64,000 nucleotides of DNA from Arcticibacter sp041902385 (GCF_041902385.1 NZ_CP169244.1:1116001-1180000); one strand, 5' to 3'. Positions 52,828 to 62,391 are shown, counted from the stretch's first letter. Notes: generated by a model from the sequence alone, not told the origin. Numbers and translations: made by a program.

Positions 52828-53324
52828 TATGCTTTTTTTGGCTCTTTTTTAGCAAGTAAAACCGCTCCGACCATCGCCGCCAGTAACAGGATTGACGAAA
52901 CTTCAAATGGTAGAAGAAAATCTTTGAATAGCACCTTTCCAAGGTTCTGCACCAGTCCTATATCTGGCTTGATCAATACTACAGGATCAGACGGCTGAAG
53001 CGCCTTTACCGATCCGGCAATTGTAACTAAAAGACACATTCCTGCCACTACTCCCGCCACTTTGACAAGGTTCGATTTCAGTGGTTCAGAGTCCTTGTTC
53101 AGGTTGAGAAGCATCAATACAAACAAGAACAAGACCATGATGGCTCCCATGTAAACGATGAAGTTCACGATTGCGAGGAACTGGGCATTCAATAAGATGT
53201 AGTGTATTGTAAAAGTGAAAAACGTGATAATGAGATACAAAACACTGTGCACCGGATTCTTGGAGAATATTACCAGTAGTGAAAAGAAGACTGATAAAAA
53301 AGCAATGAAATAGAATAAGTTCAT
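52827..53324 (-). CDS. nuoJ: NADH-quinone oxidoreductase subunit J
   Basis: 165 residues, five hydrophobic helices: MNLFYFIAFLSVFFSLLVIF, NPVHSVLYLIITFFTFTIHY, AQFLAIVNFIVYMGAIMVLF, and a C-terminal helix (SSILLLAAMVGAVLLAKKE). Membrane arm subunit of complex I. Confidence 0.93.
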   Translation of the reverse strand: MNLFYFIAFLSVFFSLLVIFSKNPVHSVLYLIITFFTFTIHYILLNAQFLAIVNFIVYMGAIMVLFLFVLMLLNLNKDSEPLKSNLVKVAGVVAGMCLLVTIAGSVKALQPSDPVVLIKPDIGLVQNLGKVLFKDFLLPFEVSSILLLAAMVGAVLLAKKEPKKA

Positions 53325-53380
53325 TAATTCTACGATTTTACTTTACCTCTTACCAACGGAGTGGTCAAAGGTATAATTTT

Positions 53381-53878
53381 TTACGATTTGAGCGGTGCTT
53401 CCACCAGTTTATCTTTACCAAAGATGAAGTCCTTCCTAAGGTAATCAGCCTCCACGATAGGACCATCCAGATAGATCGCCTCTTTCGGACAGGCTTCTTC
53501 GCAAAGTCCGCAGAAAATACACCGAAGCATGTTAATCTCATAGACTGCTGCATACTTCTCCTCTCTGTAAAGGTGCTCCTCCCCTTTTTTCCTTTCCGCT
53601 GCCGTCATTGTGATTGCCTCGGCAGGACATGCCAAAGCGCAAAGGCCGCAAGCTGTGCAGCGTTCACGTCCCTGCTCATCCCGTTTTAAAGAGTGTAGTC
53701 CCCGCCAGTTCTCTGAAACCGGACGTTCCTGTTCGGGATAAAAGATAGTTTCCTTTTTCTTAAAAATATGCTTAAAAGTAATGGCGAGTCCCTTCAGGAT
53801 CGAGGGCAGGTAAATCCTCTCTCCAAAGGTCATTGGCTTTTGCTCTAATACTTTCTTTCTGTTACTTAATGATTCCAT
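53381..53878 (-). CDS. nuoI: NADH-quinone oxidoreductase subunit I
   Basis: 165-residue ferredoxin-like peripheral subunit with two 4Fe-4S sites: CTACGLCALACPAEAI and CIFCGLCEEACPKEAIYL. N-terminal extension (about 1-50) places it against the membrane arm. Confidence 0.95.
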   Translation of the reverse strand: MESLSNRKKVLEQKPMTFGERIYLPSILKGLAITFKHIFKKKETIFYPEQERPVSENWRGLHSLKRDEQGRERCTACGLCALACPAEAITMTAAERKKGEEHLYREEKYAAVYEINMLRCIFCGLCEEACPKEAIYLDGPIVEADYLRKDFIFGKDKLVEAPLKS

Positions 53879-53911
53879 AAAATAGTCAACTATAAAGCTT
53901 GCAATGCTTTA

Positions 53912-54961
53912 TTAAATTAAATCCTTAACCGTCATCCAGACTCCTGTTATCACAATATTCGCAATAGACAGCGGAATCAGGATCTTCCAACCCAAATTCA
54001 TCAATTGATCATACCGGAAACGGGGGATAGTCCACCGTACCCACATAAAGAAGAAAATAAAGAAAAATATCTTCGCGAAAAGGAACATCACCCCAAGGAT
54101 CGAAATAAGATTAGGTGATAGTCCCAGATCGTTCATGAAGGGGAAATTATAACCACCAAAATACAAGGTCGACATCACCGCCGATGACACGAACATATTG
54201 ATATACTCGGCAAATAGAAAAGCTCCAAGTTTAAAACCTGAATATTCCGTGTGATACCCCGCTACAAGTTCGTTTTCGCTCTCCGGAAGGTCAAAAGGTG
54301 TGCGGTTACATTCAGCAAAAGCGCACACAATAAAGATCAGAAAACCAAGAGGTTGTTTAAAAACGTTCCACGTGAACCATCCATTTGCCCAGAAACCTTC
54401 CTGCTGCGCCGCAATACCTCTTAACGACAACGTTCCCGAAACCATCAAAAGAGCTATAATAGAAAGGCCCATTGCAATTTCATAGCTGATGTTCTGAGAG
54501 GCGGCACGAATAGCGCCCATCAACGAATACTTATTATTGGATGCCCATCCGCCTATCATGATCCCGTACACACCAAGAGATACTACTCCGAAGATATAAA
54601 GTAATCCCACATTAATGTCGGCCACCTGAAGTTCAACCGTTCTCCCCCCAATAACCAGATCCCTTCCCCAGGGAATAACGGCACTTCCAATACTAGCAGT
54701 CAAAAGGGCGAGTGAGGGACCGGCAATAAAGAGAAAAGGATTTGACTCGCTGGGGATAATCTCTTCTTTAAAAAACATCTTGCCTCCATCGGCAAGAGGC
54801 TGAAACATGCCGCCGGGTCCTGCACGATGAGGACCAACACGCCCTTGAATAAAGCCGGCAATTTTCCTTTCGGCAAGCGTCGAATAGGCAGCAATACCCA
54901 GGGTAATAAGAAATATAACAACTACCAGTATAAACTTCTCTATAACAAATGCTAATTCCAT
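53912..54961 (-). CDS. nuoH: NADH-quinone oxidoreductase subunit H
   Basis: 349-residue membrane subunit at the quinone site, eight helices. GRVGPHRAGPGGMFQPLADG and ECNRTPFDLPESENELVAGY are the NuoH signatures, with RFRYDQLMNLGWKILIPLS at the end. Begins one base into the nuoG stop. Confidence 0.95.
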   Translation of the reverse strand: MELAFVIEKFILVVVIFLITLGIAAYSTLAERKIAGFIQGRVGPHRAGPGGMFQPLADGGKMFFKEEIIPSESNPFLFIAGPSLALLTASIGSAVIPWGRDLVIGGRTVELQVADINVGLLYIFGVVSLGVYGIMIGGWASNNKYSLMGAIRAASQNISYEIAMGLSIIALLMVSGTLSLRGIAAQQEGFWANGWFTWNVFKQPLGFLIFIVCAFAECNRTPFDLPESENELVAGYHTEYSGFKLGAFLFAEYINMFVSSAVMSTLYFGGYNFPFMNDLGLSPNLISILGVMFLFAKIFFFIFFFMWVRWTIPRFRYDQLMNLGWKILIPLSIANIVITGVWMTVKDLI

Positions 54962-55965
54962 TAAAGTCTTGTTATACGTTCAAATTGTTCTTTATTTGAT
55001 TCCAAAAGCGCGGGGTTTGGCCTTACTACGGCAGGAGGCGCAAGCTGCGCGTAATGATTAGCAGAAATAACAGAATGAGGCGAAATACGGCGCGGTCCTT
55101 CAATTACCCAGTCGCTCGTCTTTTTCTTTTCAAAGCGGCAGTCATTACAGATAAACTCTTCCACTTCTCCGAACTCATCCTTCCTTGCTGTCGTTCTGAT
55201 CACATCCTCTCCCTTGTACCACAACGTTACTTTGCCAGAACACTTCGGACAATCACGGTGTGCATCGACAGGTTTTGTAAACCAAACCCTGTTTTTGAAC
55301 CTGAAAGTTTTGTCTGTCAACGCCCCCACCGGACATACATCTATTACGTTTCCGGAAAAGTCGTTCTCAATTGCCTTTTCAATATAGGTTGATATTTCCG
55401 CAGCATCACCGCGGCCCAGAACACCATGAACCCGGTTATCAGTGATCTGATCAGCAGTATAAACACAACGATAGCAAAGTATGCATCGCGTCATGTGAAG
55501 CTGTATCTTATCTCCAATATCTATTCGATCGAATGTTCTTCGTTCGAACTCATATCGTGTAGCCTCTGTTCCATGCTCATAAGCCAGGTCTTGCAAATGA
55601 CACTCTCCCGCCTGATCGCAGATCGGACAATCCAAAGGGTGATTGATCAGCAGGATTTCAACAACGCCTTTTCGCGCTTCGATTACCTCCGGAGAGGTGA
55701 TATTCTGAACTTCCATACCGTCCATCACTGTGGTACGACATGAGGCAACCAGCTTTGGCATAGGTCTCGGATCCTTCTCCGATCCCTTACTAACTTTTAC
55801 AAGGCATGTGCGACATTTGCCGCCGCTGCCCTGCAGCTTAGAATAATAACACATAGCAGGAGGAACAATATCGCCCCCAATCTGCCGGGCAGCATTTAAA
55901 ATGCTTGTGCCGGGCTCCACTTCTATACTTATCCCGTCTATTGTTACTTTAACTTTGTCTGACAT
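54961..55965 (-). CDS. nuoG: NADH-quinone oxidoreductase subunit G, short form
   Basis: 334 residues, far shorter than the 700-900 of most NuoG: 2Fe-2S domain with CYYSKLQGSGGKCRTCLVKV (about 40-60), 4Fe-4S sites HPLDCPICDQAGECHLQDLA and CILCYRCVYTADQITDN, and then CPKCSGKVTLWYKGEDVIRT/CNDCRF, after which the molybdopterin-oxidoreductase-like domain is missing. This short form is common in Bacteroidota and still carries the clusters for electron transfer. Start chosen at MSDKVKVTIDGISIEV (55965); the open frame extends 6 codons upstream. Confidence 0.9.
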   Translation of the reverse strand: MSDKVKVTIDGISIEVEPGTSILNAARQIGGDIVPPAMCYYSKLQGSGGKCRTCLVKVSKGSEKDPRPMPKLVASCRTTVMDGMEVQNITSPEVIEARKGVVEILLINHPLDCPICDQAGECHLQDLAYEHGTEATRYEFERRTFDRIDIGDKIQLHMTRCILCYRCVYTADQITDNRVHGVLGRGDAAEISTYIEKAIENDFSGNVIDVCPVGALTDKTFRFKNRVWFTKPVDAHRDCPKCSGKVTLWYKGEDVIRTTARKDEFGEVEEFICNDCRFEKKKTSDWVIEGPRRISPHSVISANHYAQLAPPAVVRPNPALLESNKEQFERITRL

Positions 55966-55988
55966 GTTAAAGGTTCCTTCCAATTAAA

Positions 55989-57356
55989 TTAATTTGCTGC
56001 AACTACTTCAGGTTTTGGCAATGGATCTGCATAATGTGCCAGCCCGAAATTCCTGACTGTCGCCTCCTCCGGATGTGTCACGTGCCACTCAAACTCGTCG
56101 CGGAAGTGACGGATCGCGCTCGCAACCGGCCAGGCCGCTGCATCTCCAAGAGGACAAATCGTATTCCCCTCAATCTTCTTTGACACATCAACGAGCAGGT
56201 CAATATCGCTTAGCTTACCGTGTCCGTACTCAAGCCTGTGAAGCACTTTCTCCATCCAGCCGGTACCCTCCCGACAAGGCGAACATTGTCCGCAACTCTC
56301 ATGATGATAAAAACGAGAATAGTTCCATGTATTTCTGACGATACACTGATCCTCATCAAACACCACGAATCCACCCGAGCCAAGCATAGTTCCGGAAGCG
56401 AACCCGCCGTCCGCAAGAGACTCGTAGCTCATGAGCCGGCTTTCTCCATTGACCGTTTTCAGAATCAGGTTGGCAGGAAGGATAGGCACGGAAGATCCCC
56501 CCGCAACTACCGCCTTCATCCTTTTCCCGTTTGCTATTCCTCCGCAGTACTCGTCAGAATAAATAAACTCTTCTACCGGAATACCCAGTTCTATCTCGTA
56601 CACTCCCGGCTTGTTTAAGTTACCGGACGCGGAGATCAGCTTCGTTCCTGTACTCCGGCCAATTCCCAATTTAGCATATTCCTCGGCTCCCTCGTTTATA
56701 ATGGGAACAGTTGCCGCGATCGACTCCACGTTATTGACTACAGTCGGGCAATTATAAAGACCCGAGATTGCTGGAAAAGGGGGCTTGATTCTCGGGTTGC
56801 CCCGCTTGCCCTCAAGAGATTCGATCAATGCAGTCTCTTCCCCGCAAATGTATGCTCCACCTCCAGGCTGAACGTAAAGTTCGAGGTCGTAGCCCGATCC
56901 AAGAATATTCTTGCCCAAAAAGCCGGCGTTCCGTGCTTCTGCAATGGCTTTTTCCAGGATACGGATCTGCGGCATCATCTCACCCCGCACGTAGATATAT
57001 GATGTATTCGCTCCAAGTGCAAAGCTGGAAACAATCATTCCCTCAATCAGCAAATGAGGAATATGGGTCATCAGAAAGCGGTCCTTAAATGTGCCTGGTT
57101 CTGATTCGTCTCCGTTGCAAACAAGATATCTCGGCTTACCTTCAGGCTTAGCGAGAAAGCTCCACTTCATCCCGGTGGGGAAGCCTGCCCCTCCGCGTCC
57201 GCGCAAACCCGATTTCTTAACCTCTTCCACAACATCTTCCGGCGACATGCCTCTCAGCACTTTCTCAACAGCACGATAGCCGCCTCTCTGCCGGTATACG
57301 TCGAAGGTGTTAATGCCAGGAACGTTTATATTTTCCAATAATAACTTTCGTCCCAT
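55989..57356 (-). CDS. nuoF: NADH-quinone oxidoreductase subunit F
   Basis: 455 residues: NADH/FMN-binding GLRGRGGAGFPTGMKWSF, YLVCNGDESEPGTFKDRFLM, SLBB-type region and the C-terminal 4Fe-4S SCGQCSPCREGTGW. The site where NADH delivers electrons. Confidence 0.96.
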   Translation of the reverse strand: MGRKLLLENINVPGINTFDVYRQRGGYRAVEKVLRGMSPEDVVEEVKKSGLRGRGGAGFPTGMKWSFLAKPEGKPRYLVCNGDESEPGTFKDRFLMTHIPHLLIEGMIVSSFALGANTSYIYVRGEMMPQIRILEKAIAEARNAGFLGKNILGSGYDLELYVQPGGGAYICGEETALIESLEGKRGNPRIKPPFPAISGLYNCPTVVNNVESIAATVPIINEGAEEYAKLGIGRSTGTKLISASGNLNKPGVYEIELGIPVEEFIYSDEYCGGIANGKRMKAVVAGGSSVPILPANLILKTVNGESRLMSYESLADGGFASGTMLGSGGFVVFDEDQCIVRNTWNYSRFYHHESCGQCSPCREGTGWMEKVLHRLEYGHGKLSDIDLLVDVSKKIEGNTICPLGDAAAWPVASAIRHFRDEFEWHVTHPEEATVRNFGLAHYADPLPKPEVVAAN

Positions 57357-57359
57357 TTT

Positions 57360-57896
57360 TTATTTCATTTGAGCATTTTCAGCTGTTCTTAATCTTAAAC
57401 TATCTATCAACTCATCTACTTTTGCCTCAGTCAGGTTCTCGTAGAAGGTATAGTCCGGACCAATCTGAAGGACCGGCCCCATACCACAGGCTGCCAGGCA
57501 CTCCACGCCCCTCCAACTGAACAGACCGTCGGGAGTTACCTCCCCTTCTTTTACATTCAGTTTTCTGGCAATATGGTCCATAATCTTCTCAGCACCAACC
57601 AGACAGCAGGGGCCAGTGCGGCACACCTCTAAAACGTACTTGCCCTGAGGCTTCAGAAAAAACATGGTGTAAAATGTCGCCACCTCATAAACCTCAATCG
57701 GTTTTAATTCGAGATACTCGGCAACCTTATCCATCGCAGGTGTACTCACCCAGCCATATTCAGCCTGGACAAGATGAAGGATGGGAAGAAGTGCAGACTT
57801 CTGCTTCCCTTCAGGATACCGGGCGACGATCTCGTTGAACTTAGTAATAAGCTCAGGAGTGAAAACAACTTCTTCTGTGTTAGAAATTTTAAGCAT
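57360..57896 (-). CDS. nuoE: NADH-quinone oxidoreductase subunit E
   Basis: 178-residue thioredoxin-like 2Fe-2S subunit: CRTGPCCLVGAEKI and CLAACGMGPVLQI contain the four cysteine ligands. Its ATG lies 8 bases inside the end of nuoD. Confidence 0.94.
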   Translation of the reverse strand: MLKISNTEEVVFTPELITKFNEIVARYPEGKQKSALLPILHLVQAEYGWVSTPAMDKVAEYLELKPIEVYEVATFYTMFFLKPQGKYVLEVCRTGPCCLVGAEKIMDHIARKLNVKEGEVTPDGLFSWRGVECLAACGMGPVLQIGPDYTFYENLTEAKVDELIDSLRLRTAENAQMK

Positions 57897-59096
57897 CTAA
57901 TTCTCCTGCAATTACATTTAAACTACTCATATTAATGATCGCGTCAGAGAGCAGCATTCCACGGCTCATCGGCGCGTACATCTGGTAATTAATAAAACTC
58001 GGACGGCGGAAGTGCAGACGATAAGGCGTCCTACCCCCATCGTTAACTAAATAGAAACCCAGTTCTCCGTTCGCACCTTCCACGCAGTGATAGACCTCCG
58101 TCTTCGGACTATCAATTTCACCCATCACAATTTTAAAGTGATAGATCAGAGCTTCCATGTTATTATAAACTTCCTCTTTAGGAGGAAGATAGATTTCAGG
58201 AACATCGGCATGGAAAACACCCTTCGGCTCCTTCTCAAGCTTCTCAAGTGCCTGCTCAATGATCCGGATACTTTGATACATCTCTTCGTTCCGAACCATA
58301 TAACGATCGTATACATCGCCGGTAGTCCCAACAGGGATGTCGAAATCAAAGTCTTCATAGGAGCTGTAAGGCTCGTTCACACGAACATCATAGTCCACTC
58401 CGGTGGCCCGAAGTATGGGACCAGTCCAGCTATAGCTAAGAGCAGTCTCGGCGTCTACGGCACCTACGCCCGCGGTCCTGTCAATGAATATCCTGTTCCT
58501 GGTAAAGAGCTCTTCAAACTCCTTCAGAACCGGAGGATATTCTTTCACAAACTTCTTAATCTTTGCCCAGGCGATATCGTTGAAGTCACGCTCAAAACCG
58601 CCAATGCGGCCAATATTCGTAGTAAGCCGGGCTCCGCATATCTCCTCGTAAATCTCGTAAATGTGCTCCCGCTTCTCCATCAGGTAAAGGAATCCGGAGT
58701 AGGCACCTGTATCTACGCCCAGGATACCGTTACAAATCAGATGGTCGGAGATGCGCGCCAGCTCCATGATAATTACACGCATATAATCCACCCGCTTGGG
58801 AGTCTGAATGCCAAGCATCTTCTCCACAGTCATATGCCAGCCCATGTTATTGATTGGCGATGAGCAGTAGTTCATGCGATCTGTCAGGGGGTGATCTGAT
58901 AAAACGGCCGATGCTCGGCTATCTTTTCAAAGGCCCGGTGTATATATCCGATGGTAGAAACGCCACTTACGATACGCTCCCCATCCATCTCCAGCACATT
59001 CTGAAACACACCGTGGGTAGCAGGGTGTGTCGGCCCGAGGTTCAACGTCGTCGTTTCTTTACGATCCTGGTTATTAATAATTGCCGGTTGACTCAT
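57889..59096 (-). CDS. nuoD: NADH-quinone oxidoreductase subunit D, frameshifted
   Basis: The 49-kDa-type subunit forming the quinone pocket. The N-terminal piece (59096 down to 58884) has TTLNLGPTHPATHGVFQNVL and ends HRPFYQITP then stops; the rest (58875 down to 57889) starts MNYCSSPINNMGWHMTVEKM. They lie in different frames, joined at a G5 run on the plus strand (58887-58891). One extra base restores YQITPLTDRMNYCSSPINN and a 402-residue product. An internal ATG start for the second part is unlikely because the N-terminal domain is needed for function. Confidence 0.93.
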
Positions 59097-59098
59097 TT

Positions 59099-59602
59099 TT
59101 ACCTCCCGAAGAAAAAGTCCTTTTTATCCACACGATTAGGATCCTCAAGCGGAAACTCCTTCCGCATAGGAAAAACCGTCATGTCATCCACATTTAAAAT
59201 ACGTCGCAAGTCAGGGTGACCTTCAAACTGTACACCAAAGTAATCATACGTCTCCCTTTCCATCCAGTTCGCTCCTTCCCACAGACCAGTTGCCGAGGGT
59301 ATAGAAGGGTCAGAATCGCTCAGGAAAACTTTTATCCGCACCCTTACATTATTCCTAAAACTATGGAGATGATAAATAACTCCAATAGGAAACTCTTTTT
59401 CAGGGTAGTGGATGCCGGTGATGTCGGTAAGAAAATTGAAGTTCAATACCCCATCATCCTTCAGGTAAGTCAGGACGTCCAGAATCGATTCCGGATCTGT
59501 TTCGAAGGTAAGAAGGCCATGAGGCTCTGACGAGTGCGAAATTTTAGGTCCAAACATTTCGCTCAGTTTCTCAAGAACAGTCTGGTTGCTTATGTTCCCC
59601 AT
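59099..59602 (-). CDS. nuoC: NADH-quinone oxidoreductase subunit C
   Basis: 167 residues, 30-kDa subunit. NFNFLTDITGIHYPEKEFPI, ANWMERETYDYFGVQFEGHP and LRRILNVDDMTVFPMRKEFP are diagnostic. It starts right after nuoB (stop and start adjacent) and is not fused to NuoD. Confidence 0.95.
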   Translation of the reverse strand: MGNISNQTVLEKLSEMFGPKISHSSEPHGLLTFETDPESILDVLTYLKDDGVLNFNFLTDITGIHYPEKEFPIGVIYHLHSFRNNVRVRIKVFLSDSDPSIPSATGLWEGANWMERETYDYFGVQFEGHPDLRRILNVDDMTVFPMRKEFPLEDPNRVDKKDFFFGR

Positions 59603-60145
59603 TTACTGGATTCCGTATTTATTTAATAACTCCTTATACTCGGGCAGGTTTCTCCTGCGCATAGGTTCATTTCTAACCAGGTCCTGCAGCCGCAGCACTC
59701 CGCTCAATATCGCTTCTGGACGCGGAGGGCAACCCGGCACGTACACGTCGACCGGTATGATTTCATCAATCCCCTGGAGAACTGAATAAGTATCAAAAAT
59801 ACCGCCGCTGGTCGCGCAGGCACCAACTGCTATCACCCAGCGAGGCTCCGCCATCTGGATGTAAACCTGCCTTAAAACTGGCGCCATCTTCTTCGCAATC
59901 GTTCCCATAACAAGCAACATGTCTGCCTGCCTCGGTGAAAAAGAAGGGCGCTCAGACCCGAAACGAGCCAGATCGTAGTGTGCACCCATCGTAGCCATAA
60001 ACTCAATTCCACAGCAAGACGTAGCAAATGGCAATGGCCATAGCGAATTCGCCCTTGCCAGTCCCACTACTTTATCAAAAGAAGTTGCAAAAAAACCAGA
60101 CCCCTCAATCCCTGCAGGTGCTTCTGCTAATTTAATATCACTCAT
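59603..60145 (-). CDS. nuoB: NADH-quinone oxidoreductase subunit B
   Basis: 180 residues carrying the N2 cluster ligands: ATSCCGIEFMA, VGACATSGGIF, and VPGCPPRPEAIL. ARFGSERPSFSPRQADMLLV is conserved. Confidence 0.96.
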   Translation of the reverse strand: MSDIKLAEAPAGIEGSGFFATSFDKVVGLARANSLWPLPFATSCCGIEFMATMGAHYDLARFGSERPSFSPRQADMLLVMGTIAKKMAPVLRQVYIQMAEPRWVIAVGACATSGGIFDTYSVLQGIDEIIPVDVYVPGCPPRPEAILSGVLRLQDLVRNEPMRRRNLPEYKELLNKYGIQ

Positions 60146-60161
60146 TTTGTCTCCTTTTTAA

Positions 60162-60195
60162 TAAAAAAGTCCACTTCAAATTATGAGATGGACTT
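60162..60195 (-). terminator. Terminator-like hairpin between nuoA and nuoB
   Basis: On the minus strand AAGTCCA, 15-nt loop, TGGACTT, then TTTTTATT: stem pairing 60167-60173 with 60189-60195 (plus coordinates). It lies in the 109-bp nuoA-nuoB gap within the operon and could attenuate transcription into nuoB-N. Confidence 0.55.
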
Positions 60196-60254
60196 CAAAT
60201 TTACTAAAATAAGGAAGCCTTATATTAGCTCCCATTTATTTAGAACAATTCTAA

Positions 60255-60626
60255 CTATTCCCAGTCCAACGCTTTTTTCTTGACAATATAAATAAAGCCT
60301 AACAGCAACGTGCCCATGAAAATGAACATCTCAATCATCCCTTCAAGTCCCATCTCTTTAAAGTTCACAGCCCATGGATACATGAAAATGACTTCTACAT
60401 CAAACAAGACAAACAAAATTGCTACCAAAAAATACTTGATAGAAAAAGGAGCCCGAGCGTTGCCGATCACTTCAATACCTGCTTCAAAAGGACTCAACTT
60501 GTCCTTTGTCTTCCTCTTAGGCCCGATGAGATGAGTAATAGTCATCGTCAGCAAAACGAAGCCCAGGGCAACAAGCATCTGGATGATGATTGGCAGATAG
60601 TCCACAGGTGTGCTGGAAGATCCCAT
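60255..60626 (-). CDS. nuoA: NADH-quinone oxidoreductase subunit A
   Basis: 123 residues, three transmembrane helices; KDKLSPFEAGIEVIGNARAP and FSIKYFLVAILFVLFDVEVI are diagnostic. First gene of the operon, with its promoter 24 nt upstream. Confidence 0.94.
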   Translation of the reverse strand: MGSSSTPVDYLPIIIQMLVALGFVLLTMTITHLIGPKRKTKDKLSPFEAGIEVIGNARAPFSIKYFLVAILFVLFDVEVIFMYPWAVNFKEMGLEGMIEMFIFMGTLLLGFIYIVKKKALDWE

Positions 60627-60649
60627 AATTTAAGCTTTGTAATTCGGGG

Positions 60650-60657
60650 CAAAGATA
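60650..60657 (-). promoter_or_regulatory. -7 box of the nuo operon
   Basis: On the minus strand TATCTTTG, exact TAnnTTTG, 23 nt before the nuoA ATG, directly after the terminator of the TPR gene. Confidence 0.6.
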
Positions 60658-60684
60658 CAAAAAGAGCCCGTAAAAACGGGCTCT
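60656..60684 (-). terminator. Terminator of the TPR gene
   Basis: On the minus strand AGAGCCCG, 6-nt loop, CGGGCTCT followed by TTTTTGT: stem 60663-60670 with 60677-60684, 24 bases after the TPR stop. Confidence 0.85.
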
Positions 60685-60708
60685 CATATATATTTATAAT
60701 ATCATATT

Positions 60709-62367
60709 TTAGTTACTAAGCGACTTTAAAGCTTCAGCGGCGTACGTATTGCCTGGATCCAGTGCAATAGTCTTACTGAAATACTCTTTGGCCTTGCCGT
60801 GATTAGTTCTCATGTAGTAAGCACCGATATTATTGTATGCCTCAGCCAGGTTCTTTTTGTACCGCGGATCGGCCATCGTCTCAGGCTTAGCAGATAAAAC
60901 TTCTACGTACTTTTCATAGAAAGGAACCATCAGTCCCTTCGAATTCTGATCATCATCCAACAACCTGTTTACCCGCGCGCGATACAAATAAGAGTCAGGC
61001 GTAGTAGGTGACTTCTGCACCACGTAGCTAAACGCGGAGTCAGCCTTGACAAGAATGTCCTTACGGCTCTTCTGAGTAGCAGCGTCTTTACCCGCGTAAT
61101 CGAAATAATACGCCATACCGAGGTAAAAGTTGTCGTAAATAACAGTCTTAGACGACTCGTTTGATACAGCAAGCTCATAAAGCTTAGCCGCGAGGTCGTA
61201 CTTCTTCGCTGTGAACTGCTCTTTCGCAAGTTCACTTAACGGCTCCGCATATGCTGAGTCAATTGACACAGCCTTAGCCAGGGTAGATACGCCACTCGTA
61301 TCTTCAGACTTTAGTTCAGCGCGGCCCAGGTAGAAGTAGTCCTGTGCAATTACCCTTTCAGGTTCAACCTTTGAGATGAAGTCTTTTAAGGCCTTCACAC
61401 TTTCAGCAAAGTGTCCGTTCTCAAACGCTGCGTAGCCCAGGTAACGGTATATACGTGGATTGCTTTGGCCCGACTGAGCCATTTGTTGAGCCTCTTGCTC
61501 CAGCGCCTTGTACTCGCCGGCTAACACAAGAAAGTCTGCATACCGCATCCTTGAATCTAAAGACCGGTCAGTGTTGTCCATGTACTTCCCATAGTATTCG
61601 AGGGCCTGCTTAATGCGCGCGTTATACTCATTCGGCTGGTCCTTAGCCCATTCGTAATAGGTTTCTGCCAGTTCACGATAAGCTGGCGCATAGTTCGCAT
61701 TGCTAGCGAGAATAGCGTTAAACTCATCAGCAGACTCTTTGAAGGCCTTTGACCGCCTTACACTCTTTCCCAGTTCGATCTTAGCCCTCAGCAGGTTCTT
61801 GTCCATATCGAACGCCGTGCGGTAAGCGCTATATGCTTCACTATTCTTTTTGTCGCCGATATAAGCGTCGCCCATAAACAGATACACTTCTGCATCTTTC
61901 TCATTAATAGCTTTGGCCTTCTCAAGATTTGCAAGCGCAGTGGTATAGTCCTTTGCAAGCGTATAGGCTTTACCAATATATAGATATGCACTATTATCCT
62001 TCTTCTTAGTCAGAGAGATCGCCTTGTCAAAATTCGACTTGGCAGAAGCTTGATTCTTTGCAAGAAGATCCAGCGTTCCAAGACCAACATAATTAAGAGG
62101 ATACTCAGCACTTGCACTTACACCCTTTGAGTAGGTCGCCTTCGCAGAATCGCGATAGTCAGTCTTCAAATAAACGTTACCGAGGAAAAAATAATTCTCT
62201 CCGGCGGCAGGTTGAGAGGCTATAAGCTTCTTAAGGATCGTCTTCGCCTGCTGATACTGCTCTGCGTCCATCGCCTTTCGCGCATCGCCTAAACTTTGTG
62301 CAAAAGCCGCCGACACAGCAACCATCACCACCAGGCCTGCTTGTACTGCTCTTCTTATCACTTTCAT
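60709..62367 (-). CDS. Periplasmic tetratricopeptide repeat protein
   Basis: 552 residues: a signal peptide (1-23, MKVIRRAVQAGLVVMVAVSA then AFAQ) and about 10-12 TPR units across the rest (for example ENYFFLGNVYLKTDYRDSAK; PLNYVGLGTLDLLAKNQASA). TPR proteins scaffold protein complexes. Located 24 bases after the PstS-like gene in the TonB-linked operon; the exact partner is not known. Confidence 0.85.
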   Translation of the reverse strand: MKVIRRAVQAGLVVMVAVSAAFAQSLGDARKAMDAEQYQQAKTILKKLIASQPAAGENYFFLGNVYLKTDYRDSAKATYSKGVSASAEYPLNYVGLGTLDLLAKNQASAKSNFDKAISLTKKKDNSAYLYIGKAYTLAKDYTTALANLEKAKAINEKDAEVYLFMGDAYIGDKKNSEAYSAYRTAFDMDKNLLRAKIELGKSVRRSKAFKESADEFNAILASNANYAPAYRELAETYYEWAKDQPNEYNARIKQALEYYGKYMDNTDRSLDSRMRYADFLVLAGEYKALEQEAQQMAQSGQSNPRIYRYLGYAAFENGHFAESVKALKDFISKVEPERVIAQDYFYLGRAELKSEDTSGVSTLAKAVSIDSAYAEPLSELAKEQFTAKKYDLAAKLYELAVSNESSKTVIYDNFYLGMAYYFDYAGKDAATQKSRKDILVKADSAFSYVVQKSPTTPDSYLYRARVNRLLDDDQNSKGLMVPFYEKYVEVLSAKPETMADPRYKKNLAEAYNNIGAYYMRTNHGKAKEYFSKTIALDPGNTYAAEALKSLSN

Positions 62368-62391
62368 AGTTTACTATATTCTTTGTTTTAA

